Below are positions 31,903-42,137 of a stretch of 64,000 nt of DNA, piece after piece. Made by a program: the position numbers and the translations under genes. How positions within the stretch are numbered: the first letter of the stretch is position 1; every line of letters begins with the position of its first letter. The stretch comes from Limonium bicolor. Its lineage: Eukaryota; Streptophyta; Magnoliopsida; Caryophyllales; Plumbaginaceae. The stretch lies in the NCBI GenBank assembly GCA_023374045.1, contig CM041779.1, positions 266,176,131-266,240,130 on the forward strand, in the 5' to 3' direction. Below the pieces are notes generated by a model. It searched no databases and was not told the origin of the DNA. It was given only the letters and a program-made list of their open reading frames with translations.

Positions 31903-31968
31903 GAACTACGTAAGGTCTGATCTCAACAGGGGGTTAAGTACGTAGGCAGTCCATATAGGGTGCGACCT
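31903..31968 (+). promoter_or_regulatory. conserved Tat/Ogre LTR motif
   Basis: gaactacgtaaggtctgatc, then gtacgtaggcagtcc, then agggtgcgacc. Shared with 46890-46965 although the surrounding LTRs are otherwise unlike. Function unknown. Confidence 0.55.
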
Positions 31969-32702
31969 CATTCCAATCAAAACCCCCCCTTTTCCCTCTC
32001 TAAGGTGGTATTCATGTCTGTCAACACATTCAAATCCCCTCTGACTCCCACAAACCCTCGACTTCTTCAACTCTCAAAATCAGACTCCTAATCTTTCATC
32101 CCATACTCATTCGAATTCATCAATTTTTCTTCTTGGCGTTACCTTGGCAGAAAAGCTCGCCTCATCCACTCGTTTTCTCTCCTCCTGTCCTGACCCTATC
32201 CTTGGATTTTAAATGAATCTCTCTAAAAAGGTTTTGAAAGAAGGTAATCCCGACAATTGGAGACCGAGGTTTCCTCGGGCACCAATCCAAAGTCGTGGTC
32301 ATTACCACTTCTAAGGGGTGTAACCCAGTGCGAACCCACACAGAATCTCTAGTATGATCAGATAAGTCCTATCCATAGGAAACAAATCATCAGAGTCAAT
32401 TAACGGTTCTTAGAACCCTTTTCTTCCCTTCCTAGTTCCTTAGGTCAAACTAGGTGGCGACTCTAGTCAATTATGCTCTTAGGGCATAAGTCCGCGTGGA
32501 GCCCATTGAGAGCGGGTGTAGTGCACACTTGTACTCCCCTTTATGCTTTCTGGGAAAGACGGACGATTTAGTAGGTATTTGAGGGATACCAGAATAACGG
32601 GTTTTCACCCTCCACAGAATGGCATTTTTTTAGGATCCAGACTTCTCAGTCAGATCATATTTAGATAGACCCCCTCATACTGAAAAATCACCCTCCATAG
32701 AA

Positions 32703-32720
32703 TGGCGACTCTGCTGGGGA
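32703..32720 (+). promoter_or_regulatory. Tat/Ogre-like primer binding site
   Basis: tggcgactctgctgggga, close to the complement of a plant tRNA-Arg 3' end and typical of Tat/Ogre elements. A partial duplicate (ccctccacagaatggc) occurs about 85 bp upstream (about 32617). Confidence 0.6.
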
Positions 32721-34199
32721 AAACTTGAGTAAGTTTTTCTCAAACTTGAGGAAGACCAAACTCCATTCAAGATTGTCAGAATTTCTTAACTTCTTTCAAA
32801 ACCTTCAAGAGATTCATTCGAAGCCTCTAGGATTATTCTACTCCACACAGAGTGTGTATCTGATGAGGACAGATAGGACTTGATAGATCCTCAACAAACA
32901 TTACAACAATTGGGTTAATAATTAGCTTACTATTAGAAAGAGACACTTAGGATTGAATGAAGCTAACTTCCCTTTAGGTTAATAAACAACCAAATTGGAA
33001 TTATCACCTTCAAGACAAACATTTAGTAAATATGTTGGTGCTAACTTCTCTACTTTACTTATATGTTGTATGATTGTGGGGTGCATTGGTTGGGTAGCTT
33101 AGGACATGCATTCCTCTGTGTCACCCGCTATATTCACGAGTCTCGGGATGCCAATCGGTCCACGATTGATTCCCCATGAGTTGGGTCATTCATTTGAATG
33201 GTTATACCCACGGGGCGAGATGGTCATCGACCTACGCCTTGATACTCATGATCCAAATATATCCTCCATTATCCGAGTCAAAATCTAGCATATAGTGAGC
33301 TCTGAGCCTAGTGTCCAGCTGCCTAATCTGGTGTCTAGGATGGGTTCATGGGTAGTCACCCCCTTTGTATGACGACTGTCTGACCACCCTCTGCCTTACC
33401 TTGAAGATTGCATGGGCTCAGTTCTCCATGATTCCTCTGCACCACGGGTGTCTTTAAATCCCAATGTCGCGCTACAAATTCATAGCGGATCCTGTATTTA
33501 CGGATACCCATACATGACACAGCGTAGTCAGTGAATAATTTGGACTTTAGACACACCTTATCGTGCAGACGAGGGGAGACCCGACCCCATGCAGTACTTC
33601 CCCAAGTTTCCCGAAAAGTGAGCGTGTTGTCGGATCATCACTGGCTGTGGCGTATGTTTCCTTACCACTTCGGGTATCCTAACCTTTTGAACTTAAGCAC
33701 TCCGGACTTTCTTGATGACGTGCCCCACAAGGCGTAACAGAGATAAATCCCGAGAGATGAACAGTGAAGGGACGATGGTTCCCCCGGTGGTATGGAAGCA
33801 TTGATTGACCTGGAAAGTGATTATCCCAACATTAACACTTACAGCTCCACATCAAACACAACCACGATTTACTTTTTGTTATATATATGTGCAAACCGTT
33901 TTCATTCCAATCCGTTTTAAAGCGTTCGGAATTCTCTTTTGTATGTCTCTTAAAGCTTTCTCACGAGCTCGTTTGACATAGAGTCACACCTAAATTTTAC
34001 TCATAAATATTTGCGGTTTTAAACCTGCCACTTCATCTTTAAAATGTTATTTCCAAAACGAACTTTGAAAATAGATTTCGAAAACCTACTTTCTACAAAC
34101 GAATTTCAAACAACATTCTTCACCAACATTATTTCTTAATAGTTTTCGAAAACAGTTTTCAAAGTTGATTTTCACAAACGTATTCCAAAATAAATGATT
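32721..34199 (+). other. leader/internal fragment of the Tat/Ogre-like element, non-coding
   Basis: Follows the primer binding site but has no gag or ORF1-like protein signal. The small open frames (60-68 codons) show no motif. It ends without a visible polypurine tract, so the element is truncated here. Confidence 0.35.
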
Positions 34200-35258
34200 T
34201 AGTCCCCATGTTGCGACCCGCTATTTTTGAAGCTCAACCCACCTTCAAAAGCAGTGGTCATTACTGTGGAGCGTACTAATCATTTCGTGTTTTCATAACA
34301 GTGGTGGATTTTCACATAAGATTTTGTGCTCGATCATTCACCTTTCCTTTCTCAAAAAAATATCCCTCATTCCCCTCGACGAAGCAAGTGAAGTAACATG
34401 AAGATCAACTAGCGGATCAAGCCAAAAGCCAGAGGCGCACCTGCCCGTGGAGCTAGTCGAGCGATAGGAAGACCAACACCAACCGTTCAAATACAAAATC
34501 AGAGTTGCACCAACCCGAGCCAAGCGACATAAAGACTAGTGACACCGGTTCGAGTTTAAATTGTTGAAAATCAGAAGAACACCAACCTGTTTTGTTTGAT
34601 CACATTTTTGCTTTGCTGCAAAAGCCTGAAAACGAGCCATCAGCCGGTCAAGAGCCCGAACACGAGCCAACAGCTGATCAAGAGCCCAAAAGATGAGTAG
34701 TTGGTCAAGACCCAAAAGTGAACGAGCAGCCGGTCAAGAGCTTGAAGAAGGGTGAGCATCCGGGCAAAAACCTGAAGAAGGGTGAGCAACCGTTCAAGAA
34801 CCTGAAAATGAGTGAGTGACCAATCAGGAGCCTGCACGTGAGTAAGCAATCAGTCAGAAGCTCGAAGACGGAGCAGAAGAATTCGAGAGAAGTTTTTAAG
34901 CTCAAACTCCTCCATTTAATGACTTTTAGAATTGATGTATAGGTTTTCCCTAGCATTCTTTTCTCTCTTGTCAATTTCTGAATATACTTTGTGTATAGGT
35001 CGTACATTCCCCTTGAATTTATTTAGATCAATGTGTATAGGGTTCCCCACTCCCTATTTTATTTGTGAATGATTGAGCATCAAAATCCATATTGAGAAAT
35101 CCGCCACTTTGAAAACACACGCTTTCAAAATTGTTTTCCAAACTTGGTTTCTTTTGGCATGCACGTGTAAAGAAGAGAACAGATAAGGAACGACCCCTCA
35201 CAGTTACATATTCATAAATCGCTTTATGGGGTGAAAATTCATGGTATCTACAGAAGGT
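34200..35258 (-). mobile_element. Tat/Ogre-like LTR fragment in reverse orientation
   Basis: On the minus strand this starts at 35258 with tgtagataccatgaattttc and continues caccccataaagcg. It matches the LTR start at 4018 (plus strand) over about 90 bp with indels. It includes a degenerate repeat array at 34630-34865. The other end is not defined, and about 34200 is where the texture changes. Confidence 0.45.
34630..34865. repeat. degenerate tandem repeat of about 33 bp (gtcaagagcctgaa-acgagtgagcaaccg)
   Basis: Seven imperfect units inside the reverse LTR fragment. The leucine-rich minus-strand peptides over it are a repeat effect. Confidence 0.65.
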
Positions 35259-35266
35259 GTCCCCTG

Positions 35267-35320
35267 AACAGACACACCAATAAATACAACGAGCATAAAG
35301 CAAATCACATGCATTGCATA
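35267..35320 (+). mobile_element. start of a Tat-like LTR, continuing at 44351 after the Tekay insertion
   Basis: agacacaccaataaatac and gcataaagcaaat resemble the LTR start at 4018 (agacaccaaaaattc, ccataaagcaaat). It lies head to head with the reverse LTR ending at 35258 and is interrupted at 35320 by the Tekay-like element. Confidence 0.4.
35316..35320. repeat. target-site duplication of the Tekay-like element (gcata), left
   Basis: gcata precedes the LTR start TGTTATAACCC and recurs directly after the far LTR at 44346-44350. Confidence 0.9.
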
Positions 35321-37524
35321 TGTTATAACCCAAAGTTCGTTATATTCTTTTATTTCGTTCCACGTTATCCTAAGTTAACTTACTTTACTTAGGACAAGGA
35401 AGTCCTTCTTAAAGAAGTTGAGGACGAGGAGGTCATTTGTTTTTCCATCAGTTTAATCAGGTGAGGAGGATAATACCCTTAATTTATTTATTTTCCTCAC
35501 TAATTATCCTCTCTTCTAATCACGTTTCCACGACGTTCATTCTTTCCCCTCACTCTGTCAGTTTTGAAATACCGTCAATACGCTCCTCTCTTCTCTGTTC
35601 TCTCTCTTCCAAGTATGTTCAATCAAGTGCCCAAGTTCTGCTGTTGTGTTCTTGCAATTCGAGTTCTGCTGCGGATTCTTCTCGCCGTTGCACTCCGGTT
35701 CAGGTTAAGGTAAGGGCGTCGGTTGTTCTTGTGTAAATTCTGCAATTGGGAAGCCTACTCTCTTCTGATTAAGGTTTCTACAGTCTAATTGTCAGGATCG
35801 TCAATCCTTCTGCGTGGCTGTGTTCGGACTCCCCTCTGCGATTCCTTGGCTATTGATTCAGGTACGGATTGTGATTTCGTGGGCAATGGCAGTTTCTGAT
35901 TTGGGAATTTGGTTCTGATTTCGGTCTGTTCTTCAGTTGTGTTGTCCGGGTGTATTGTCGTTCTGCATTCGGGAATTCTGCGTTGGTCTGGACTCTGCTA
36001 TCCAGTTTGGATTTCGTCTGCTGTTAATTCGAGGTAGGTGGCTTATGGATTCGGCTTGTGTGTTCAGCCTTGGGGAGTTGCGTTCCGGTTCTGAGTTTAA
36101 ATGTGTTTTTGCCTTGCAATTGTGGTTGCGAATTGTCTGTTTGATGGTGTTTTAATGCTTACAAACCCCCAAGGTTGTTTTCTGAAAACCTATGTTGTTT
36201 TGATAGTGTCTTGATGCTTCTGTTCTGTGTGAAAATCGCCTCTGTTCTCTGTATTTTTCGGCGTGTCCGAACTTCTGTCCGACCGTTGAAGTTCGGACAT
36301 GCCCTTCTGCGCGTAAACTTTATGAAGTTTTCACTGTGTCCGAACTTCTGTCCGAGCTTTGAAGTTCGGACACAGCCTTCTGCTTTCTCTGATTTTGGCT
36401 TCGACTTGTGTCCGAACATTGATGTCCGGACACAAGTTCAGACTCTACACGTTCTGATTTCTGAAGAACGTCTGAACATCCGTCCGAACGTGGATGTTCG
36501 GACACCTCTATCTCTTCTTCTGTTTTGAAGTTCGACCTGTGTCCGAACTTCGTAGTTCGGACACATGTTCGGACATCTGTCTGATTTCGACTTCTGAGTC
36601 TCGACTTGTGTCCGAACATTGATGTCCGGACACAAGTTCGGACATGCCTCTGTTTTGACAATATCTTGCTCGTTTGAGCTCCGTTTTGACTTCCGTTTGC
36701 GGGGTTGGATTCCCCATCTGATTTCCAAGCCATCTATGTACTTTCTGGTGCCTTTGGTGCACATATGCTTATCTGTATTTAAGCTTCTGTTTTGGGACCT
36801 AGTTATCTCTGTGTCTGAGCCTTTGGATGGCTGGTTACGCTGTCTCGTAGCGTGCTATGTAGGATCCTTCTGTTCACGGGTGATGTTCCCCGTTCTGTTC
36901 ACGAGTGTTTACACCTGTTCTGTTTACGAGTGAGGTTTCCTCGTTCTGTTCACGAGCTGGTTGCTCGTTCTGTCTGTATGCTGTGATCGCTAGTGTCCCA
37001 CTCTGTTTTCTGCTTCTGTTTGCTTCTGCTCTGTTTAGTCCCTTAATGAATGGACTTCTGTTTCTGGTTTTCTGACATGTTTATGGATCCTTTGACCCTT
37101 TCTGATTTATCAATATTCTGTAAATGTTTTGAGCATGCTGGTTGATGAAGTTGGTCATCTACTGGGCATAGTGGTGTGCTCATTCCCCTACTTCTAACGC
37201 TTTTGCAGATTGAATAGCGAGGATCGTCTCCCCTCAGCTTCTGGAGTTTAGTTGCTTCGTTATTTAGCTTCTTTTGAGACCTTTGTATTGAATTTGAGCC
37301 TTTGGGCATATTTCGTTAGCTTCCGCTTTTGACATCTGTTTGGTGGGTTTGTAATGACTTTTGGGGATGTTCTAACATCTCTTTGCTTATACTTTATTTA
37401 AGTATTCCGTTTGGGCCTTATTTGTTATTTGTTTAAGTTTGCTTATTAGAGCCTTGCGTTATTAAGTAATAATACGCGGCGTGTAATACCCCTAACTCCT
37501 AGGCCAGTGTTTGGGGGTGTTACA
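35321..37524 (+). repeat. Tekay-like left LTR (2204 bp)
   Basis: TGTTATAACCC...GGGGGTGTTACA. Matches the right LTR closely. A local rearranged patch lies near 36168-36180 (cccccaaggttgttttctg versus ccctgctacaacccccc in the right copy). It carries six hairpin modules at 36264-36637. Confidence 0.93.
36264..36637 (+). repeat. six tgtccgaac/gttcggaca hairpin modules in the Tekay-like LTR
   Basis: Inverted repeats at 36264-36299 (11-bp perfect arms), 36334-36375 (14-bp perfect arms), 36404-36437 (16-bp arms, one mismatch), 36474-36499 (8 bp), 36538-36565 (12-bp perfect arms, loop tcgt) and 36604-36637 (repeat of the third). The same set is in the right LTR at about 43085-43465. The repeats keep several frames open on both strands, but the resulting peptides (VRTSMFGHKS type) are not credible proteins. 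Confidence 0.88.
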
Positions 37525-37529
37525 TTTAG

Positions 37530-37541
37530 TGGTATCAGAGC
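37530..37541 (+). promoter_or_regulatory. Tekay-like primer binding site (initiator-Met tRNA)
   Basis: tggtatcagagc five bases after the LTR end, followed by tctgg so that cagagctctg is a perfect 10-bp palindrome overlapping the site. Confidence 0.9.
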
Positions 37542-37637
37542 TCTGGGTTCTAATCTGCTGGGATTTTAAGTTAGCCAGTCAGTCAGAAATGTCAGTGTTA
37601 GTGTCTGAGTTTAACTGCTTGCTGTTGGACTTTCAGA

Positions 37638-39386
37638 ATGCCGCCAAGAAGAGCAAATAACCCTCCAGGGAATGTGGCTGATGCTGTTCAGCAGTTCATG
37701 ACGCAGCTCATGCAGACCATGGCTGCAGGGGGTGGTCCAGCTGGAGGAGGACCAGCTGGCGGAGCAGGCCCAGCTGGGGCAGATGCTGGAGGGAGGAACG
37801 TGAAGACGCTTCAGGAGTTCATGAAGCTGAAGTCGCTGTCATTCGATGGGGCAGGAGACCCCCAGGTGGCCAGTCATTGGTTGTCAGAGGTGGAGGACTT
37901 GCTACGTGTGATGGGCTCAGAGGAGGAGCAGAAGGTGGACTTCGCCACCTTTCTGTTCAAGGCCGAAGCCAAGGAGTGGTGGAGGTCAGTTATGGGGAAG
38001 TTCCCACAGCCTTGGACGTGGGAGCAGTTCACTAGGGAGTTCAACAAACAGTTCTACCCCGACGTCTACAAGGATCAGCGCATTCTGGAGTATAACCGAC
38101 TACGCCAGGGTCGGGACATGAGTGTTGAGGAGTATGTGCCCAAATTCATCAGCCTGTCTAAGTTTGCACCTGAGCCTGACGAGCATAGGAAGGCCAGGAA
38201 GTTTGAGAGTGGCTTGAGGCCAGACATCCGTTCTGCTGTGACGCCCCTGCGTCACAAGACCTTCAGGGACATTGCTGATGTCGCCCTGTTGGTAGAGGCC
38301 GACTTGAGAGGTCGCCAGTCTGGAGGGAAGGACCAGAAGAGGAAGCAGAGGTCCGATGAGAGCGATAGGAGGGATCAGTCTGCTTCTCAGAAGAAGCAGT
38401 CTACTGGAGACCGAGCTGGAGACCGCTCTGGGGACCGTTCGCGAGACAGAGGTGGTTCGTCTTCATCAGCTCCCGCTCCGAAGTGCCGGGTCTGCGGCAA
38501 GTTTCATAGAGGCCAGGACTGCTACAGGAAGTCTGGAGCCTGCTTCAAGTGTGGGTCCTTGGAGCATAGGATTGCTGACTGCCCTCAGGCCGAGAGAAGC
38601 AGAGGTAGTTCTGGAGGTAGAGCCGTTGAGTCTGCTTCAGGGTCCAGAGATCGAGACCGGGCTGAGCAGAAGAAGCCCCAGGGCCAGGCCAGAGTGTACG
38701 CGATGGCTGGAGAGAGAGACCGATCGACTGACAGAGTTGTCACAGGTATTCTCCAGCTGTCTTCTCGTTCTGTTTTCTGTTTGTTTGACTCTGGAGCCAC
38801 CCACTCTTTTATTTCTGCTGAGTTGGTGGGTGAGCTCGGTTTGCCTGTTGTGCCTCTGGGTGTTGAGCTGTGTGTGCATAGTCCATTGGTTAGGGACTCT
38901 TCTATGTTGTTGAATTCTGTCTGTAAAGCTAGTCCTGTGTTAGTCAAGAATAGGATTCTGTGTGCTGACCTCATCCCGATGGAGATGACTTCTTTTGATG
39001 TGATCCTGGGCATGGATTGGCTTGCTGCGCACCATGCCCACATCGATGTGCTGCGCTTCGAGAGTCACTTTGAGGAGCCGGGCCAGCCCCGTTTGATTGT
39101 AGCAGGGAATGGACTCCCGTGCTCGCCGCCAGTCATATCAGCGATGCAGGCGTTCCGCTTTCTGAGGAAAGGATGCCAGGGATATCTGTGCTACATCCCT
39201 GAGGTTCGCAAGGATGCGAAGTTGGAGGACATCCAGTGGTCAGAGACTTTCCAGAGGTGTTCCAGGATGACGTACCTGGGCTTCCCCCTGTTAGAGAGGT
39301 GGAGTTCTCGATCGAGCTCGCACCTGAGACTCAGCCGATTTCGAAGGCCCCATACCGGATGGCGCCTGCTGAGCTTAAGGAGTTGA
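37638..39386 (+). CDS. gag: gag-protease region of the Tekay-like polyprotein
   Basis: The start ATG begins [10 protein letters not shown], a common Tekay-type start. Residues about 1-55 are Gly/Ala/Pro-rich. The capsid domain spans about 60-225 ([42 protein letters not shown]). A basic Ser/Asp/Arg-rich linker follows. Zinc knuckles lie at about 283-295 ([13 protein letters not shown], one residue short of canonical) and 302-315 ([14 protein letters not shown], canonical C-x2-C-x4-H-x4-C). The aspartic protease active site FDSGATHSF is at about 382-390 and DVILGMDWL at about 453. From about nucleotide 39230 the frame is wrong: one C of a ccc run in the protease-RT linker appears missing, so the last 50 residues are out of frame. 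Gag and protease themselves look intact. Confidence 0.9.
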   Translation: MPPRRANNPPGNVADAVQQFMTQLMQTMAAGGGPAGGGPAGGAGPAGADAGGRNVKTLQEFMKLKSLSFDGAGDPQVASHWLSEVEDLLRVMGSEEEQKVDFATFLFKAEAKEWWRSVMGKFPQPWTWEQFTREFNKQFYPDVYKDQRILEYNRLRQGRDMSVEEYVPKFISLSKFAPEPDEHRKARKFESGLRPDIRSAVTPLRHKTFRDIADVALLVEADLRGRQSGGKDQKRKQRSDESDRRDQSASQKKQSTGDRAGDRSGDRSRDRGGSSSSAPAPKCRVCGKFHRGQDCYRKSGACFKCGSLEHRIADCPQAERSRGSSGGRAVESASGSRDRDRAEQKKPQGQARVYAMAGERDRSTDRVVTGILQLSSRSVFCLFDSGATHSFISAELVGELGLPVVPLGVELCVHSPLVRDSSMLLNSVCKASPVLVKNRILCADLIPMEMTSFDVILGMDWLAAHHAHIDVLRFESHFEEPGQPRLIVAGNGLPCSPPVISAMQAFRFLRKGCQGYLCYIPEVRKDAKLEDIQWSETFQRCSRMTYLGFPLLERWSSRSSSHLRLSRFRRPHTGWRLLSLRS

Positions 39387-40500
39387 AGGTCCAGTTACAG
39401 GAGCTGCTGGATAAGGGCTTCATTCGCCCGAGTGTGTCGCCTTGGGGAGCGCCAGTGTTTGTAAAGAAGAAGGACGGTAGCATGCGGTTGTGCATTGACT
39501 ACAGGGAGCTCAACAAGGTTACCATTAAGAATAGGTATCCTCTCCCGCGCATGATGACTTGTTCGACCAGTTAGCAGGAGCTAAGGTGTTTTCGAAGATC
39601 GATCTGAGGTCCGGTTATCATCAGCTGAGGATTAAGGCAGACGATGTGCCTAAGTCCGCTTTCAGGACTCGTTATGGACATTACGAGTTCCTAGTGATGC
39701 CATTCGGGCTGACGAATGCGCCTTCTGTATTTATGGACATGATGAACCGGGTGTTCAAGCCGTTTTTGGACCAGTTCGTTGTGGTGTTTATTGATGACAT
39801 CTTGGTGTATTCCAAGAGTGCTGAGGAGCACGAGGAGCATTTGAGGACCGTTCTCCAGACCCTGAGGGAGAACGAGTTGTACGCGAAGCTGAAGAAGTGT
39901 GAGTTCTGGTTGGATCAGGTGGTGTTCTTGGGACATGTTGTCTCTAAGGATGGTATCTCCGTGGATCCGGAGAAGATTCGAGCTATTACCGAGTGGGCCA
40001 GGCCTACTAATGTTGGGGATATTCGTAGCTTCCTTGGATTGGCGGGCTATTACCGCAAGTTTGTGGAGGGCTTCTCCAAGTTGGTGATTCCGTTGACTCG
40101 TCTGCTTCAGAAGGATGTGAAGTTCGAGTGGAGCGATGCCTGTGAGCAGTGTTTTCTGGAGCTGAAGAAGAGGTTGACTACTGCGCCGATTTTGACTCTT
40201 CCAGAGGGGACCGAGGGCCTGGAGGTTTTCTGTGATGCGTCCCATAGGGGACTTGGGTGTGTTCTGATGCAGCAGGGGAAGGTGGTTGCATATGGCTCTC
40301 GTCAGCTTAAGCCATATGAGAAAAACTATCCGACCCACGATCTGGAGCTAGCTGCTGTGGTGTTTGCTCTGAAGATTTGGAGGCACTATCTGTATGGAGC
40401 AGCGTGCAAAGTTTTTACGGACCATAAGAGCCTCAAGTATCTGTTCACTCAGAAGGAGTTGAACTTGAGGCAGAGGAGGGTGGCTGGAGTTACTGCACGA
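39231..40500 (+). pseudogene. pol: reverse transcriptase and RNase H of the Tekay-like element, frameshifted
   Basis: The linker and RT fingers are in one frame (39236-39550: [37 protein letters not shown]). A one-base loss at about 39551 shifts the palm to a second frame (39559 on: [12 protein letters not shown], the catalytic FIDDILVYS at about 39787-39813, [11 protein letters not shown]). RNase H follows in the same frame ([11 protein letters not shown] at about 40222, then [11 protein letters not shown]). A one-base gain in a G run at about 40480 breaks the frame again, just before the conserved ADALSR stretch (about 40545-40562). All catalytic residues are readable, so the enzyme was functional until recently. 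Confidence 0.88.
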
Positions 40501-42092
40501 TTATGATCTGGAGATCCTATACCATCCTGGTAGAGCGAACGTTGTGGCTGATGCGCTGAGTAGGAGGGGTCTGTCTGGGACCGTCTGTGCTGGAGTTGCA
40601 GCGCATGGGTATCTGGGTCGTCCGACCAGAGAGATCTGGGATGTTAGCAGCATTGCAGATTCAGCCTACCTTGATCGACAGGATCAAGGCCAGTCAGGAG
40701 CTTGATGTCAGTTTGGGTAAGATCAGAGATGAGATAGCTGCGGGTCAGGAGTCTGAGTTCAGGGTTTCAGAGGATGGCTGTCTGAGGTTCCGAGACCGTG
40801 TCTGTGTGCCTGCAGATGATGCTTTGAGACGTGAGATCATGCAGGAGGCTCATGGAGCTCCTTACTCGGTGCACCCAGGAGGTGTGAAGATGTACCGGGA
40901 CTTACGTGAGACATTTTGGTGGAGCAACATGAAGAGGGACATCTCCGACTTTGTATCCAGATGTAGGACCTGTCAGCAGGTCAAGGTAGAGCATCAGAGA
41001 CCAGCTGGTTTGCTTCAGCCTCTTCCCGTTCCGGAGTGGAAGTGGGAGAGCGTCGGTATGGATTTTGTTATGGGACTGCCTAAGACTCCGAGGGGTTTTG
41101 ATGCAGTTTGGGTCATTGTGGACCGGCTCACGAAGAGCGCTCACTTCCTACCTGTCAGGAAGACCTTCAGTTTGCATCGCTTGGCTCAGCTGTATGTGGA
41201 TGAGAGTGCGTCACGGGTTCCTGCTTCGATTGTGTCTGACAGAGATCCGAGGTTTGTGTCCAGATTCTGGCAGAGTTTGCATCAGGCTATGGGGACGAAG
41301 TTGTCTTTCAGTTCAGCTTATCATCCTCAGTCAGATGGTCAGACAGAGAGGACGAATCAGGTCCTAGAGGACATGCTCAGAGCATGTGTTGGACTTGGGG
41401 GCAGTTGGGATCAGCACGTTGCGCTGATAGAGTTTGCGTATAATAACAGCTTTCAGACCAGTATCGGGATGGCTCCGTTTGAGGCCTTGTATGGCAGGAG
41501 GTGCAGATCACCCATCTGTTGGGATGATCTGAAGGAGAGAGCTGTGATTGGTCCAGACTTAGTTCAGGATGCTGTGGGCAAGATCCAGTCTATCAGAGAG
41601 CGTCTGCTTGTGGCTCAGAGTCGTCAGAAGAGCTACGCCGATCAGAGGAGACGACCTCTAGAGTTTGAGGTGGGCGACCATGTGTATCTGAGGGTTTCTC
41701 CGGTTCGTGGAGTTGTCCGGTTTGGGAAGAGAGGCAAGCTTAGCCCTCGTTTTGTGGGTCCTTTTGAGATCCTAGAGAGGATCGGACCGGTTGCCTATCG
41801 TTTGGCCCTGCCTCCGTCTTTAGCAGCAGTGCACAATGTGTTCCACGTTTCTATGCTGAGGAAGTATATTCCGGACCCATCTCATGTGATCGACTTCAGA
41901 CCGCTTCAGTTGAGGGAGGACTTCACGTTTGAGGCAGTTCCTTCGAGGATTCTAGCGCGGGATGTCCGCAAGCTCAGGAGTAAGACCATGCCCTTGGTGA
42001 AGGTGCAGTGGTCGGGTCAGTCCGAGGAAGAGGCGACCTGGGAGGTCGAAAGTGAAATACGTTCTAAGTTCCCCGCCCTTTTCGAGCAGTAG
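40501..42092 (+). pseudogene. pol: integrase with chromodomain-like C-terminus, Tekay-like element
   Basis: A fourth frame change lies between about 40563 and 40587. From 40587 the frame is open for 501 codons to the TAG at 42090. A zinc-binding HHCC domain spans residues about 89-128 (HGAPYSVHPGG ... CRTCQQVK). The catalytic DDE core has Asp about 159 (GMDFVMGLP), Asp about 218 (VSDRDPRF) and Glu about 254 (SDGQTERTNQ), the normal spacing. A GPY/F-type module (LSPRFVGPFEILERIGPVAY) follows at about 390. The final 45 residues, with KVQWSGQSEEEATWE, form a chromodomain-like tail that in this clade directs insertion to heterochromatin. The stop codon is 45 bp before the polypurine tract. Confidence 0.9.
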
Positions 42093-42118
42093 GTATGTTT
42101 TAATTTCGAGGACGAAAT

Positions 42119-42137
42119 TCTTTTAAGGGGGAGGTGA
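42119..42137 (+). promoter_or_regulatory. Tekay-like polypurine tract
   Basis: ttcttttaagggggaggtga directly before the right LTR, preceded by cgaggacgaaa. Compare LARD-1 (15939-15954) and LARD-2 (56812-56827). Confidence 0.88.

Larger units (their letters stand above)
29581..32697 (+). mobile_element. Tat/Ogre-like LTR (about 3.1 kb) with internal minisatellites
   Basis: The 3' end is fixed by a primer binding site five bases after ...ccctcca (32703). The start is placed at tgtcctctagg, giving TG...CA ends, and is less certain. It contains a motif also found at 46887-46965: gaactacgta, ggtctgatctcaa, gtacgtaggcag and agggtgcgacc (31903-31965), which I recognise from Tat/Ogre-type LTRs. The interior holds four separate tandem repeats. 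No matching second LTR is in the window. Confidence 0.55.

Noticed and set aside
36159..36764. Several ORFs on both strands in the Tekay-like LTR (VRTSMFGHKS and CPNIDVRT peptides), also at 42914-43585
   Set aside because: They follow the tgtccgaac inverted repeats and lie in an LTR; repeated palindromes keep many frames open.
38356..39043. 185-codon plus-strand ORF and a 152-codon minus-strand ORF
   Set aside because: Shadows of the gag-protease frame, which explains the region fully.
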